In this document: positions 1 to 7,300 of the stretch, piece by piece | How positions within the stretch are numbered: position 1 is the first letter of the stretch | Layout of the letters: each line of letters begins with the position of its first letter | Origin: Candidatus Methylomirabilota bacterium | Lineage (GTDB): Bacteria > Methylomirabilota > Methylomirabilia > Methylomirabilales > JACQHM01 | Direction of reading: 5' to 3' | DNA length: 16,374 nt | NCBI GenBank assembly: GCA_016199025.1 | Contig: JACQHM010000269.1 | Span: forward strand, 1 to 16,374 | Translations under genes and position numbers: made by a program | The notes under the pieces: model-generated | What the model saw: the letters and a program-made list of their open reading frames with translations, nothing else | Database searches by the model: none | What the model was told of the DNA's origin: nothing

Positions 1-1
1 C

Positions 2-574
2 AAACACCCCCAGCAGGAATACCTCCAGGTGGATACCACCAACATCCTCTTCGTCTGTGGGGGGGCCTTCGTCGGCCTAGAGAAGATCATCGAGGAGCGG
101 ATCGGACACAAATCCTTAGGCTTCGGCGCCGCTGTTCAGGGGCGGCGTGAGAGGCGTTTAGGGGAGATCCTCATGGAGGTCCAACCCGAGGATCTCTTGC
201 GATACGGCTTGATCCCCGAACTCATCGGCCGGCTCCCGGTGGTCGCTGTCCTCCATGAGCTGGATGAGAAGGCCTTAATGAGAATCCTGATCGAACCTAG
301 GAACGCTTTGGTGAAGCAGTATCAGAAGTACTTCGAGTTCGAGGGGGTGAAGCTCACCTTTACCGATGACGCCCTGGGGACGATCGCTCGTGAAGCGGTG
401 AAGCGCGAGACCGGGGCCAGGGGTCTCCGGGCCATCCTGGAGGATATCATGCTGGACCTCATGTACGAGATCCCTTCTCAATCGGAGATCGCCGAGGTTC
501 TTATCAACCGGGAGGCGGTCGCTGAGCGCAAATCCCCGATCGTGATCTCGAGGAAGCGAGCCGAATCCGCCTAA
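2..574 (+). CDS. clpX: ATP-dependent Clp protease ATP-binding subunit ClpX (C-terminal part)
   Basis: This is the C-terminal part of the AAA+ unfoldase that feeds substrates to the ClpP peptidase in the cytoplasm. The gene enters from the left edge: the frame is open from base 2 (KHPQQEYLQ) and runs into the ClpX signature VDTTNILFVCGGAF, so the GTG at 29 is an internal valine codon and not a start. Visible landmarks are the arginine-finger segment LIPELIGRLPVV, the small AAA+ domain, and the sensor-2 stretch TGARGLRAILEDIMLDLMYE, all in family order. The N-terminal zinc domain, Walker motifs and pore loops lie outside the window. The identification is very secure. In many bacteria lon follows clpX; here a likely terminator and then an outer-membrane assembly gene follow. 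Confidence 0.96.
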   Translation, partial: KHPQQEYLQVDTTNILFVCGGAFVGLEKIIEERIGHKSLGFGAAVQGRRERRLGEILMEVQPEDLLRYGLIPELIGRLPVVAVLHELDEKALMRILIEPRNALVKQYQKYFEFEGVKLTFTDDALGTIAREAVKRETGARGLRAILEDIMLDLMYEIPSQSEIAEVLINREAVAERKSPIVISRKRAESA

Positions 575-730
575 GGAAGCAGGCTGGATGGCGGAGGGTT
601 GTTGGATGTAGGAGGTGAACGACGGATCCTCTTCCGCTTTCCAGAAGGGTGCCAATTGTTTTTCACCTGAACGCCACGTATCCTCTCCCTGTTTTTGTCA
701 TGCCTTCCGGATTCATCCTCTTCCAGAAGC

Positions 731-752
731 CCTCTTTCACGAGAGAGGTTTT
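731..752 (+). terminator. Probable rho-independent terminator downstream of clpX
   Basis: Bases 731-748 can fold into a 7-bp stem (CCTCTTT with GAGAGAGG, one T-G wobble) closed by the tetraloop CACG. Four T residues follow at 749-752, and the sequence stays pyrimidine-rich. It lies about 155 bp after the clpX stop and directly before a good -35 box, which suits a transcript boundary. The stem is modest and the T tract short, so this is plausible rather than certain. Confidence 0.5.
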
Positions 753-755
753 CCC

Positions 756-785
756 TTGACACCTTTCGTTCCGTCTTAGTAGGAT
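756..785 (+). promoter_or_regulatory. Probable sigma-70 type promoter for the bamD-like operon
   Basis: A perfect -35 hexamer TTGACA (756-761) is followed after 18 bp by TAGGAT (780-785), which matches four of the six consensus -10 bases, including the first two and last two. Transcription would begin near 792, just upstream of the strong Shine-Dalgarno sequence AAGGAGGT (803-810). The rest of 575-813 holds no convincing gene. A 53-codon frame from a GTG at 616 has low-complexity, non-family content and was not accepted. Confidence 0.55.
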
Positions 786-813
786 TTACCGTGTTTTCCT
801 CCAAGGAGGTGGT

Positions 814-1677
814 GTGGATAAGTGCCTATTCAGCCTTCGAGGTTTCTTGTGGATCCTCCTCGTCCTCTCCCTATCGTCCTGCGCGGGGTCTCGCTCGGCT
901 CTCAAAGAGAGGAGTGAGAAAGAGCTCGTCTTGGCGGCGGAGCAGGCCTTTCAGCGGAAGAAGTATCACGATGCGGAGAAGTTCCTTCAGCAGCTCCTGA
1001 ACCAGTTCCCGGAGAGTCCCCTACAGCCGGAAGCGAGGCTTGCTCTCGGTCGGGTCTATTTTCAGTGGAAGAAGTATGAGGAGGCCCGTGCAGAGTACCT
1101 GCGGTTTCTCGAACTGTTCCCTCAGCATGAGCGGGCTGATGAGGCCAGGTACTTCATGGGTCTGTCCTCTTTTAAGCAGATGAACGGGCAGGATCGGGAT
1201 CAGTCCTTCACCCGGAGGGCTCTGGCCGAATTCCAGGCTCTTCCGTCGGAGATGCCTGATTCCTCTTATGTCAAGGATGCGAAGGCGAAGGCGATCATCT
1301 GCATGAAAAGGTTGGCGGAGCAGGAGCTCTACGTAGGGACCTTCTACCTCCGCCAGGCCCATTACGCCGCCGCCATCAGCCGGTTTGACACCATCCTCAA
1401 AGATTACACGGGGTTGGGGTTAGACGATCAGGCCCTGTACTTCAAGGGAGAGGCCCTCTTGAAGCTGGAGCGGAAAGGCGAGGCGAGGGAGGTATTCTCG
1501 AGGCTCCTTAGGGAGTATCCCGGGTCACGGCTAGCCCGGGATGCTGCGAGAAGGCTGGGTGTCCCTGGGCCGCAGGTGGTGGGAGCAGAAGAGCCAGGGA
1601 TGGTTTCGCGGCTGGTCCAGAGGTTCAAGGCTTCCATCGATTCACTGCTTGGCCGCGCCTCTGTCGAAGGGGAGTAG
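814..1677 (+). CDS. bamD: Outer membrane assembly lipoprotein, BamD-like
   Basis: This is a predicted outer-membrane lipoprotein of the BamD/YfiO family, which works with BamA to insert beta-barrel proteins. A lipoprotein signal peptide (residues 1-22, hydrophobic FLWILLVLSLSS) ends in the lipobox L-S-S-C with the lipidated Cys at 23. Tetratricopeptide-like helices follow: AEQAFQRKKYHDAEKFLQQL (42-61), then ARLALGRVYFQWKKYEEARA, and a third block near 205-240. The segment DRDQSFTRRALAEFQ (127-141) is the characteristic BamD stretch. At 287 residues it is somewhat longer than typical BamD (about 245), with an extra C-terminal tail after 250. The GTG start is supported by AAGGAGGT three bases upstream and by the signal peptide. 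It is first in a run of co-directional genes. A more general cell-envelope TPR lipoprotein is the alternative. Confidence 0.82.
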   Translation: MDKCLFSLRGFLWILLVLSLSSCAGSRSALKERSEKELVLAAEQAFQRKKYHDAEKFLQQLLNQFPESPLQPEARLALGRVYFQWKKYEEARAEYLRFLELFPQHERADEARYFMGLSSFKQMNGQDRDQSFTRRALAEFQALPSEMPDSSYVKDAKAKAIICMKRLAEQELYVGTFYLRQAHYAAAISRFDTILKDYTGLGLDDQALYFKGEALLKLERKGEAREVFSRLLREYPGSRLARDAARRLGVPGPQVVGAEEPGMVSRLVQRFKASIDSLLGRASVEGE

Positions 1678-1691
1678 GCAGAAAGGGTAGG

Positions 1692-2402
1692 ATGAGGCCT
1701 GAGATTCGTGAGCTCCTACGGAAGGCAACAGCCTCCTTCGAGGCCGGAAGCTACGATGAGGCCGAACAGATCCTTCTGGAGGTGATCCAGCGTACCCCGT
1801 TATATGCCAACATCTATAACATGCTAGGATTCATCTACAGCCAGCAGAACTCCCCGGAGAAGGCGGTGGAATTCTTTCGCAAGGCCTTGACCGTGAACCC
1901 CAACTATACCGAGGCCAGGCTGAATCTGGTCATCACGCTGGCGGAAATGGGGGCCTACGAGCTGGCCTCTCTAGAGTACGGGAAAGCGAAGCAACGAGAG
2001 GAGGGGGGTGGCTTCTCTTTAAGCCAAGGGGTGCGAAACCGATTGGCCAATGCCCATGCGGATTTGGGGAAGGTCTACCACGAGCTAGGGCTCTACGATG
2101 AGGCGGTCCAAGAGTTCCAGAAGGCCCTTCGATTCTGCCCGACCTTCGCTGATATCCTCTGTCGGTTGGGTGTCAGCCTGAGGGAGAAGGGGGCTTATGA
2201 AGAGGCAGCCACCGCCTTCTACAGGGCCCTGGAGATCAACCCAAGGTACGTGGACGTCTACGCCCATCTGGGTTTGACATACTTGAAGCAGGGGATGATG
2301 GAATCGGCCATCCACGCCTTGGAGAGGGCCTTGGAGCTGGATGCTGATCATTCTCTGGCCAAAGTTTACTTACGGCTGGCTAAGCAAAAAGGATCGGAAT
2401 AG
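1692..2402 (+). CDS. Tetratricopeptide repeat protein
   Basis: This soluble protein of 236 residues is made almost entirely of TPR helices, a scaffold for protein-protein contacts. Repeats can be placed at about 5-36, 38-71, 72-100, 120-153, 154-187 and 188-221, with the usual pattern G-x-Y-x-x-A and a terminal P (e.g. LGFIYSQQNSPEKAVEFFRK, then ALTVNPNY). A Gly/Glu-rich linker near 100-115 separates an N-terminal from a C-terminal TPR block. No signal peptide or membrane segment is visible, so it is probably cytoplasmic. It starts 14 bp after the bamD-like gene and likely shares its transcript, which may hint at a role in envelope biogenesis, but the partner is unknown. The specific function cannot be assigned. 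Confidence 0.85.
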   Translation: MRPEIRELLRKATASFEAGSYDEAEQILLEVIQRTPLYANIYNMLGFIYSQQNSPEKAVEFFRKALTVNPNYTEARLNLVITLAEMGAYELASLEYGKAKQREEGGGFSLSQGVRNRLANAHADLGKVYHELGLYDEAVQEFQKALRFCPTFADILCRLGVSLREKGAYEEAATAFYRALEINPRYVDVYAHLGLTYLKQGMMESAIHALERALELDADHSLAKVYLRLAKQKGSE

Positions 2403-2426
2403 GGGCGATCTCAAAGGTTCTATCCC

Positions 2427-3305
2427 ATGCATGCTTCCTTCCTTCCCGAGACCCGCCGCGTCCTCAGAGAGCATGGCCTCCGCCCAATGAAACGGCTGGG
2501 GCAGAATTTCCTCATCGATCCTCCTGTCCGGGATCTGATCATAAAGGTAGCTGCCCTGAAGCCAGAGGATCAGGTTGTGGAGATAGGCGCCGGGACAGGG
2601 ATCTTGACCGAGGCCCTCGCTTCATGCGTCAGGTCTCTGTGGGCTGTCGAGATCGACCCCAGGTTATTCGCCATCTTGAAAAAAAGGATCGGGGAAAGGG
2701 AGGGGGTGACGCTCCTACAGGAGGATGCCCTCCACTTGGACTTCCCTTCCTTTCTCGGACAGGGAGCGGGGGGGGGGCGTGCCAAGGTGATCGCCAACCT
2801 CCCCTATTCGATGGCGACGGCCATTCTTCTGAAACTCCTCCCCCTGCACAACCTCTTCTCTTTCCTCCTGGTGATGGTCCAGCAAGAGGTGGCAGAGAGG
2901 CTCCTGGCTCCCCCTGGGAAGAAGGCCTACGGGTCCCTCACGGTTCTCTGTCGCTACCATGCGGATGTTTCCCTTGTTGCCAAGATTCCGAGGGAGGCCT
3001 TTTACCCCAGGCCGGAGGTCTCCTCCGCCCTCATCCGGCTGGACCTCTTGCCAAGCCCCCGTCTCGAGACGCCCGATCCTGCCTTCTTCTTCCAAGTGGT
3101 CCGAGCGGCTTTCGCCCAACGCCGGAAGACCTTGCGGAATGCGCTCTTGAACGCCCTTGGCGAGGAGAGGCCAATCCTTGAGCAGGCCTTGACCACTGCA
3201 GGGATCGATCCAACGCGACGGGGGGAGACGCTGAACTTGGAGGAGTTCGGACAGCTCAGCAACGCTTTGCATGACTTGAGGAAAAGGATGGTTATCGAAG
3301 GATGA
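2427..3305 (+). CDS. rsmA: 16S rRNA (adenine1518-N6/adenine1519-N6)-dimethyltransferase RsmA (KsgA)
   Basis: RsmA uses S-adenosylmethionine to dimethylate two adjacent adenines in the 3'-terminal helix of 16S rRNA, a late step and checkpoint in 30S assembly. Hallmarks are GQNFLID (25-31), the SAM-binding loop VEIGAGTGILT (51-61), the acidic residue in AVEIDPRL (73-80) that contacts the ribose, ED at 99-100 that contacts adenine, and the catalytic motif NLPY (124-127). The C-terminal helical domain with AFAQRRKTLRNALLN is also present. The length of 292 residues is normal for the family. The sequence includes a run of nine G (2768-2776) coding for A-G-G-G at residues 114-117, a region that is variable in the family. 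Its stop overlaps the first possible start of the next gene, suggesting translational coupling. Confidence 0.96.
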   Translation: MHASFLPETRRVLREHGLRPMKRLGQNFLIDPPVRDLIIKVAALKPEDQVVEIGAGTGILTEALASCVRSLWAVEIDPRLFAILKKRIGEREGVTLLQEDALHLDFPSFLGQGAGGGRAKVIANLPYSMATAILLKLLPLHNLFSFLLVMVQQEVAERLLAPPGKKAYGSLTVLCRYHADVSLVAKIPREAFYPRPEVSSALIRLDLLPSPRLETPDPAFFFQVVRAAFAQRRKTLRNALLNALGEERPILEQALTTAGIDPTRRGETLNLEEFGQLSNALHDLRKRMVIEG

Positions 3306-3688
3306 GGATGGCGATGCCGAAGATCCTTGTGGTAGACGACGAGCTACACATCATCAAGATCCTTGATTACAAGTTGCGGGGGGCGGGGTATACGGTGATC
3401 TCGGCCAAGGATGGGGTTGAGGCCTTGGAGAAGGCGAAGGCGGAAAGGCCGGACCTTATCCTCCTGGACGTCATGATGCCTAAGCTTGATGGGTTCGAGA
3501 CGCTGGAGGCCCTCAAAAGGGATCCGGACACCCAGGGGATCCCTGTCTTCATGCTGACGGTCCGTGGAAGGGCGGTGGATCGGATGAGGGGTCAGGAGCT
3601 GGGGATCGCCGATTACATCACCAAACCTTTTAGCCCGACGAAGCTCCTGGCGAAGATCGACGGGGTCTTCCAAAAGAAGGGAGGCTAG
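3302..3688 (+). CDS. Stand-alone response regulator receiver domain protein
   Basis: This is a single receiver (REC) domain with no output domain, so it probably acts by phosphorylation-dependent protein contact, as CheY or Spo0F do. The phospho-acceptor is D56 in LILLDVMMPKLDG; the acidic pocket is D12-D13, the switch residue T86 and the conserved lysine K108 in ITKPFSP. The C-terminal helix ends the protein at 128 residues. Three in-frame ATGs compete: 3302 overlaps the rsmA stop as ATGA, 3308 has GAAGG six bases upstream, and 3314 gives the typical receiver start MPKILVVDDE. The outermost is reported, but a later one is likely. No histidine kinase is adjacent. The gene sits between rsmA and a NAD-biosynthesis gene, so its kinase and output are unknown. 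Confidence 0.92.
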   Translation: MRMAMPKILVVDDELHIIKILDYKLRGAGYTVISAKDGVEALEKAKAERPDLILLDVMMPKLDGFETLEALKRDPDTQGIPVFMLTVRGRAVDRMRGQELGIADYITKPFSPTKLLAKIDGVFQKKGG

Positions 3689-3693
3689 GACGG

Positions 3694-4863
3694 GTGGGGA
3701 GGTTCCACACAGCCAAGGACGAGGACATCAAGGGGGGAAGGATCACCGACGTCTATTTCCTCAGGACGGTGGAGGTCCTGAAGCGGAAGGGGCTCACGCA
3801 ATCGGCCTTCGCCGAGGTGATCCTGAAGTCCTTCCCGTCGGACTGGACCTGGGGTGTCTTCGCGGGGACCGAAGAGGTGGCGTACCTTCTCGAAAGGCTT
3901 CCGGTGGATGTGGACGCGATGGAGGAAGGGACCCTCTTTAAGACCTATCAACCGGTCCTGACGATCGAGGGTCACTATTTCGAGTATGCCCAGTACGAGA
4001 CCGCCATCCTTGGGCTCCTCTGCCAGGCCTCCGGTATCGCGACCAAGGCCTCCCGTTGCAAGAAGGCGGCCGAAGGGAGGCCGGTCATCAGCTTTGGGGC
4101 ACGGAGGATCCATCCGGCCATCGCCCCTATGGTGGAACGGAATGCCTTCATCGGTGGGTGCGATGGGGTGGCCATGGTGAAATCTGCCGAACTCATCAAA
4201 GAAGAGCCGGTAGGCACCATGCCCCACGCCCTGATCCTCATGATAGGGGATCTGGTGGAGGCGGCCAAGGCCTTCGACGACGTGATTGATCCACGGGTCC
4301 GTCGTGTGGTCCTGCTCGACACCTTCGGCGATGAGAAGTTCGAGGCGATCAGGGCGGCGGAGGCATTAGGGCGGGACCTCTTCGCCGTCCGGTTTGACAC
4401 CCCGGCCTCTCGACGGGGAGATCTCCTTCGGATCCTCAAGGAGGTCCGGTGGGAGTTAGACCTTCGGGGCTTTAAGCATGTCAAGCTCTTGGTCAGCGGG
4501 GGCATGGACGAGGAAACCATTCGCCAGCTCAACCCCCTTGCCGATGCTTACGGCGTGGGGACGGCCATCTCGAACGCCAGGGTCATGGACTTTGCCTTAG
4601 ACATCGTCGAGATCGAAGGACGCCCCATCGCCAAACGGGGCAAGATGTCAGGGCGGAAGGGGGTCCTTCGATGCCTTTCCTGTTTTCAAAGCGTCATCGT
4701 CCCCGCGGGAGAGGCTGAGTCCAACCAGGTCTGTCCTTGCGGGGGAACCAGAGAATCGTTGCTCAAGCCGCTTATCCGTCAGGGTCGAATCGTGCGAGAT
4801 CTCCCAAGCCCCCAGGAGATCCGGAAACGGGTGCTAGGGCAACTGGAGCTGGTGAGCCTTTAA
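3694..4863 (+). CDS. pncB: Nicotinate phosphoribosyltransferase, Thermoplasma-like type with C-terminal Cys cluster
   Basis: This enzyme converts nicotinate and phosphoribosyl pyrophosphate to nicotinate mononucleotide in the NAD salvage (Preiss-Handler) pathway. Family motifs include TDVYFLRT (18-25), SFGARRIHP (133-141), GTMPHAL with H178 at the position of the autophosphorylated histidine of PncB, VRFDTPASRRGD (232-243), the phosphate-binding VSGGMDEETI (267-276) and YGVGTAIS (286-293). A C-terminal cluster C327-x2-C330 and C347-x-C349 resembles the zinc-knuckle domain described for the Thermoplasma acidophilum enzyme; zinc binding here is inferred. The length of 389 residues fits that subgroup. 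The GTG start is chosen because AAGGGAGG (3677-3684) lies nine bases upstream and no better start exists. The symbol follows the function; this branch is distinct from E. coli PncB. Confidence 0.88.
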   Translation: MGRFHTAKDEDIKGGRITDVYFLRTVEVLKRKGLTQSAFAEVILKSFPSDWTWGVFAGTEEVAYLLERLPVDVDAMEEGTLFKTYQPVLTIEGHYFEYAQYETAILGLLCQASGIATKASRCKKAAEGRPVISFGARRIHPAIAPMVERNAFIGGCDGVAMVKSAELIKEEPVGTMPHALILMIGDLVEAAKAFDDVIDPRVRRVVLLDTFGDEKFEAIRAAEALGRDLFAVRFDTPASRRGDLLRILKEVRWELDLRGFKHVKLLVSGGMDEETIRQLNPLADAYGVGTAISNARVMDFALDIVEIEGRPIAKRGKMSGRKGVLRCLSCFQSVIVPAGEAESNQVCPCGGTRESLLKPLIRQGRIVRDLPSPQEIRKRVLGQLELVSL

Positions 4864-4868
4864 CACCG

Positions 4869-4891
4869 GTCTTTGACCTGAGGGTTTAGAC
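4869..4891. repeat. Fragment related to the heptad repeat family
   Basis: The 39-bp gap after the nicotinate phosphoribosyltransferase gene reads as degenerate 7-mers: GGTCTTT, GACCTGA, GGGTTTA, GAC. The 9-mer CTTTGACCT (4871-4879) is identical to bases 13018-13026 in the large repeat at the end of larE. The match is short and could be partly chance, but a similar fragment also lies in the cheW-cheY gap. Confidence 0.4.
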
Positions 4892-4902
4892 GGGAGGAGG
4901 AG

Positions 4903-5385
4903 ATGAACAGGAAATGGAAGGATATCGCGATCATCGGTTTGTTTCCGGTTCTCCTTCTTTTCTGCGCTCTTCCCACGCTTCCCGTCGTCGCATCGGCGGG
5001 GGAGGAGGAGACCGTTAGGGTGATCCGGGAGTTCTTCGAGAAGTTCAGCCGGCGGGATCAGGAGGGGATGATAGACCAGCTCCTGGAGCTGTTCACGCCT
5101 GATGCCCTTTATGTGATCCCGACCGGGACCTATCAGGGGAAGGAGAAGATCCGCGAGCGCCTGGCCACGCTCGTGGAGACCCGCCGCGATTCGAGGTACA
5201 CCATGACCAAGATCCTGGTCCAGGGAAGTGATGCGGCGACGGAGTACGTCAGCGAGTTCACCGATCGGAAGACCGGGAAGTACGTCCGGTACTCAGGTGT
5301 CGGTCTTTGGCAGATCGAAGGAGGGAAGATCCGATCCGTGAAATGGTACCTAGACACCAACACCATCCAAAAGCAGCTCCAATGA
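4903..5385 (+). CDS. Secreted NTF2-like / SnoaL-fold protein
   Basis: This 160-residue protein is predicted to be exported. Residues 1-32 form a Sec signal peptide (MNRKWKD, hydrophobic IAIIGLFPVLLLFCALP, and A-S-A before a likely cut at 32/33). The mature part has the layout of a SnoaL-like NTF2 fold: helix VRVIREFFEKFSRRDQEGMI, then LFTPDALYVIPTGTYQGKEKI, in which the G-x-x-x-I-R-E pattern is typical, and beta strands ending in GVGLWQIEGGKIRSVKWYLD. NTF2-like domains bind small hydrophobic ligands or catalyse simple reactions, but no catalytic residue can be assigned. The strong SD GGGAGGAGG sits just upstream of the ATG. It lies between NAD and thiamine cofactor genes; whether it has a cofactor-related role is unknown. 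Confidence 0.82.
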   Translation: MNRKWKDIAIIGLFPVLLLFCALPTLPVVASAGEEETVRVIREFFEKFSRRDQEGMIDQLLELFTPDALYVIPTGTYQGKEKIRERLATLVETRRDSRYTMTKILVQGSDAATEYVSEFTDRKTGKYVRYSGVGLWQIEGGKIRSVKWYLDTNTIQKQLQ

Positions 5386-5413
5386 TGCAGGGGCTCAAAG
5401 GACATGGCGCAAG

Positions 5414-6565
5414 ATGGAAGAGGTCGCGGTACCCCTCGAGGCGCCATGTGGTGTGCATCCTACGCCGGGCGGAAGCGTGAAGTTGTCGGCCATCGGGGAG
5501 TTTGGCCTCATCGACCGGATCCGAAAAGGCGGGCTGGCCGTGGCACCAGGGGTGCTGGTCGGCATCGGCGACGATGCGGCCATTCTCGAGCCCTCCCCGG
5601 GGAACCTCTTAGTTGCTACCACGGATCTCCTCATCGAGGGTGTCCACTTCCGGACAGAATTTGCATCACCCTACGCCATAGGCCGGAAGGCCATGGCCGT
5701 GAACGTGAGCGATATCGCGGCGATGGGGGGAATCCCACGCCACGCCCTGATCGCCCTCGCGATTCCCCAGGAGGTTCCTGTCGAGTTTATTGAGGATTTC
5801 TACCGAGGTTTGAGGGAGGAAGGTGCAAGGGATCAGATTGCGATCGTAGGGGGGGATACTTCATCCTCCCCTTCGGGCCTCGCCCTTTTCCTTGCCCTCT
5901 TAGGGGAAGTGGAGCGAGACCGCTACCTTACCCGGGGTGGAGCCAAGGCCGGGGATAACATTTGGGTCACCGGGAGGCTGGGGGCATCGGCTGCCTGGCT
6001 CGCCGCGTTAGAGGCGGGCTTCAGGGTGGCAGGGGAAGGATCCGGGGTGATCACGGGACCGGGGATAGAGAGGCTCGCCGCTGAGGAACGGGAGGCCCTT
6101 GTGGAAGCCATCCAGGCTCATCTGTTCCCGACCCCAAGGGTCAAAGAAGGACGGGCCCTGACGATGGCAGGTGTGGTATCAGCCATGATTGATATCAGCG
6201 ATGGGTTGGCCTCGGACCTGGGTCATATTTTAACGGAGAGCGGGGTCTCGGCGAAGGTCTATCGAGAGCGTTTGCCCCTCCATCCGGCCACAGCGGTCGT
6301 AGGGCGTCTGTTGGGCCAGGACCCATGGGTCTACGCCATTCAAGGGGGAGAGGATTATGAACTCCTCTTCACCTCGCCTAACGGGCCTTGGACAGTCGAA
6401 GGAACCCTAGCCGCGGAGGGGCTCACCTTGCCGATCCTGATCGGGGAGGTGGTCGAGGGGAAAGAGGGTGGCTTTCTCATCGACTCTTTCGGGGGTTCGA
6501 AACCTCTGACAGGAGGATACCAGCATTTTCAGATCGGATGTCAGATGCCTGAGGCTGGCTGTTAA
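5414..6565 (+). CDS. thiL: Thiamine-monophosphate kinase ThiL
   Basis: ThiL phosphorylates thiamine monophosphate with ATP to make thiamine diphosphate, the last step of cofactor synthesis. Numbered from the ATG at 5414, the ATP- and Mg-binding motifs are IGEFGLIDRI (27-36), VGIGDDAAIL (49-58), TTDLLIEGVHF (69-79), KAMAVNVSDIAAMGG (92-106) and IVGGDTS (144-150). Further on are MIDISDGLASDLGHI and GGEDYELLF, all in canonical order. The start is uncertain. The ATG at 5414 has AAAGGA ten bases upstream and is reported, but the first 21 residues are Pro/Gly-rich and outside the family. A GTG at 5477 giving VKLSAIGEF matches known N-termini better while having a poor SD. The protein is slightly longer than the usual 320-340 residues, with a short tail after GGYQHF. 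Confidence 0.95.
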   Translation: MEEVAVPLEAPCGVHPTPGGSVKLSAIGEFGLIDRIRKGGLAVAPGVLVGIGDDAAILEPSPGNLLVATTDLLIEGVHFRTEFASPYAIGRKAMAVNVSDIAAMGGIPRHALIALAIPQEVPVEFIEDFYRGLREEGARDQIAIVGGDTSSSPSGLALFLALLGEVERDRYLTRGGAKAGDNIWVTGRLGASAAWLAALEAGFRVAGEGSGVITGPGIERLAAEEREALVEAIQAHLFPTPRVKEGRALTMAGVVSAMIDISDGLASDLGHILTESGVSAKVYRERLPLHPATAVVGRLLGQDPWVYAIQGGEDYELLFTSPNGPWTVEGTLAAEGLTLPILIGEVVEGKEGGFLIDSFGGSKPLTGGYQHFQIGCQMPEAGC

Positions 6566-6613
6566 AGTTTTTAGATGCTATTTGTTGGATGGTGGAGGGA
6601 GGAGGGAGTGGAG

Positions 6614-7036
6614 ATGGGGTTCCGGAAGGCGTTCGCCGACCTTAAACGCTTCTCCTCAAAGACCTTCCAAGCTTTTCGAGGGTTCATCATCATCATCGCG
6701 TTCACTGACAGGGGACGGATGCGGCGGTTTCGCCTCAAGAAGAGCCTTTTGATCTTTTCGGCATTCGTCGTCCTGGCATCGATCTTCGGCTCGGCCCTTT
6801 CGTTCCTGGGGGTGTTTCAAGGTTCTTACGAGCGGGCGAGGCTCGTCTCCTTGGAGGCAGAGAACCGCTCCCTCGTTTCCCTCCTAGAGGGGCAGGCCGA
6901 GCAGCTCAGCAAGCTTAGACAAGAGCTCGATCGGTTAAAAGAACTGGAACGAAGCCTACGGGCCGTTGCCGGCTTCGGGCCTCCTTCTCCCGGGGTGGGG
7001 CGGAAGGCGGGGCAGGTCCCCCTGGGCCGGGAGTGA
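6614..7036 (+). CDS. Membrane-anchored coiled-coil protein resembling the N-terminus of M23 peptidases
   Basis: No function is assigned. The 140-residue product from the ATG at 6614 (SD GGAGG at 6601-6605) has a short basic cytoplasmic segment containing FTDRGRMRRFRLKK (30-43), one membrane helix at about 44-66, and a coiled coil (about 72-112) rich in L-x-x-L-x-x-E. The D-R-G-R-x-R-R-F-x-x-x-K pattern before a membrane helix and coiled coil is the usual N-terminal layout of M23 family murein endopeptidases, but no peptidase domain (H-x3-D, H-x-H) follows in any frame. An ATG at 6575 would add 13 residues but lacks family-like sequence and a good SD. The C-terminus after 115 is Pro/Gly-rich and may have been altered by a frameshift. 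Confidence 0.6.
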   Translation: MGFRKAFADLKRFSSKTFQAFRGFIIIIAFTDRGRMRRFRLKKSLLIFSAFVVLASIFGSALSFLGVFQGSYERARLVSLEAENRSLVSLLEGQAEQLSKLRQELDRLKELERSLRAVAGFGPPSPGVGRKAGQVPLGRE

Positions 7037-7233
7037 CCCCCTCCTGGCCGAACCCGAGACGGTTGCCCTGGTTTCAGGTGCTCCGTTTGGCGGAAAAGGC
7101 GACAGGGGGAAGAAAGCCCCAGGGAAAAAGGAGGATTCGACAATAAGGATATGGCGATGCCGTCGGGGACTAAAGAAATGGATGGTATAAATCTTGCAAA
7201 AACATGGAGGGAAACTTTCAGGGGAGCATTTTC

Positions 7234-7300
7234 CTTGACTTCGTCAAGAAATCTACGCTACCCTTAGAATCCATCGGAGACCGACGGGGAGCTAAGGGTA
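7234..7300 (+). promoter_or_regulatory. Nested inverted repeats in the leader of the chemoreceptor operon
   Basis: The 282-bp gap 7037-7318 holds no convincing gene but does contain symmetrical elements. CTTGAC-TTC-GTCAAG (7234-7248) is a perfect 6-bp inverted repeat. TACCCTTAG (7259-7267) pairs perfectly with CTAAGGGTA (7292-7300), and between them TCGG-AGA-CCGA (7274-7284) can form an inner hairpin. A -35-like TTGACT (7235-7240) overlaps the first repeat, with only weak -10 candidates (TACCCT at 7259 after 18 bp). Operator or structured leader RNA are both possible. There is no T tract, so a terminator is unlikely. Confidence 0.45.

Noticed and set aside
616..777. 53-codon frame from a GTG just behind AGGAGG in the clpX-bamD gap
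   Set aside because: Its GTG overlaps the SD itself, its composition is unlike a protein, and it runs through the likely terminator and promoter.
2715..3272. Long minus-strand open frame opposite rsmA (185 codons)
   Set aside because: Antisense shadow of a securely identified gene in GC-rich DNA; no recognisable motif.
6541..6573. Possible terminator after thiL (GCCTGAGGC followed by TTTTT)
   Set aside because: Only a 3-bp stem can form, and 14 bases separate it from the T run.
7085..7135. Possible c-di-GMP (GEMM) riboswitch, suggested by GAAGAAAGCC and purine-rich flanks
   Set aside because: The conserved core elements (the GCAAA and ACGCAAAGCC blocks with the tetraloop receptor) are not present in order.
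7170..7205. Sigma-28 (flagellar) promoter for the chemotaxis operon
   Set aside because: TAAAGAAA is present but no GCCGATAA-like -10 element lies at the right distance.
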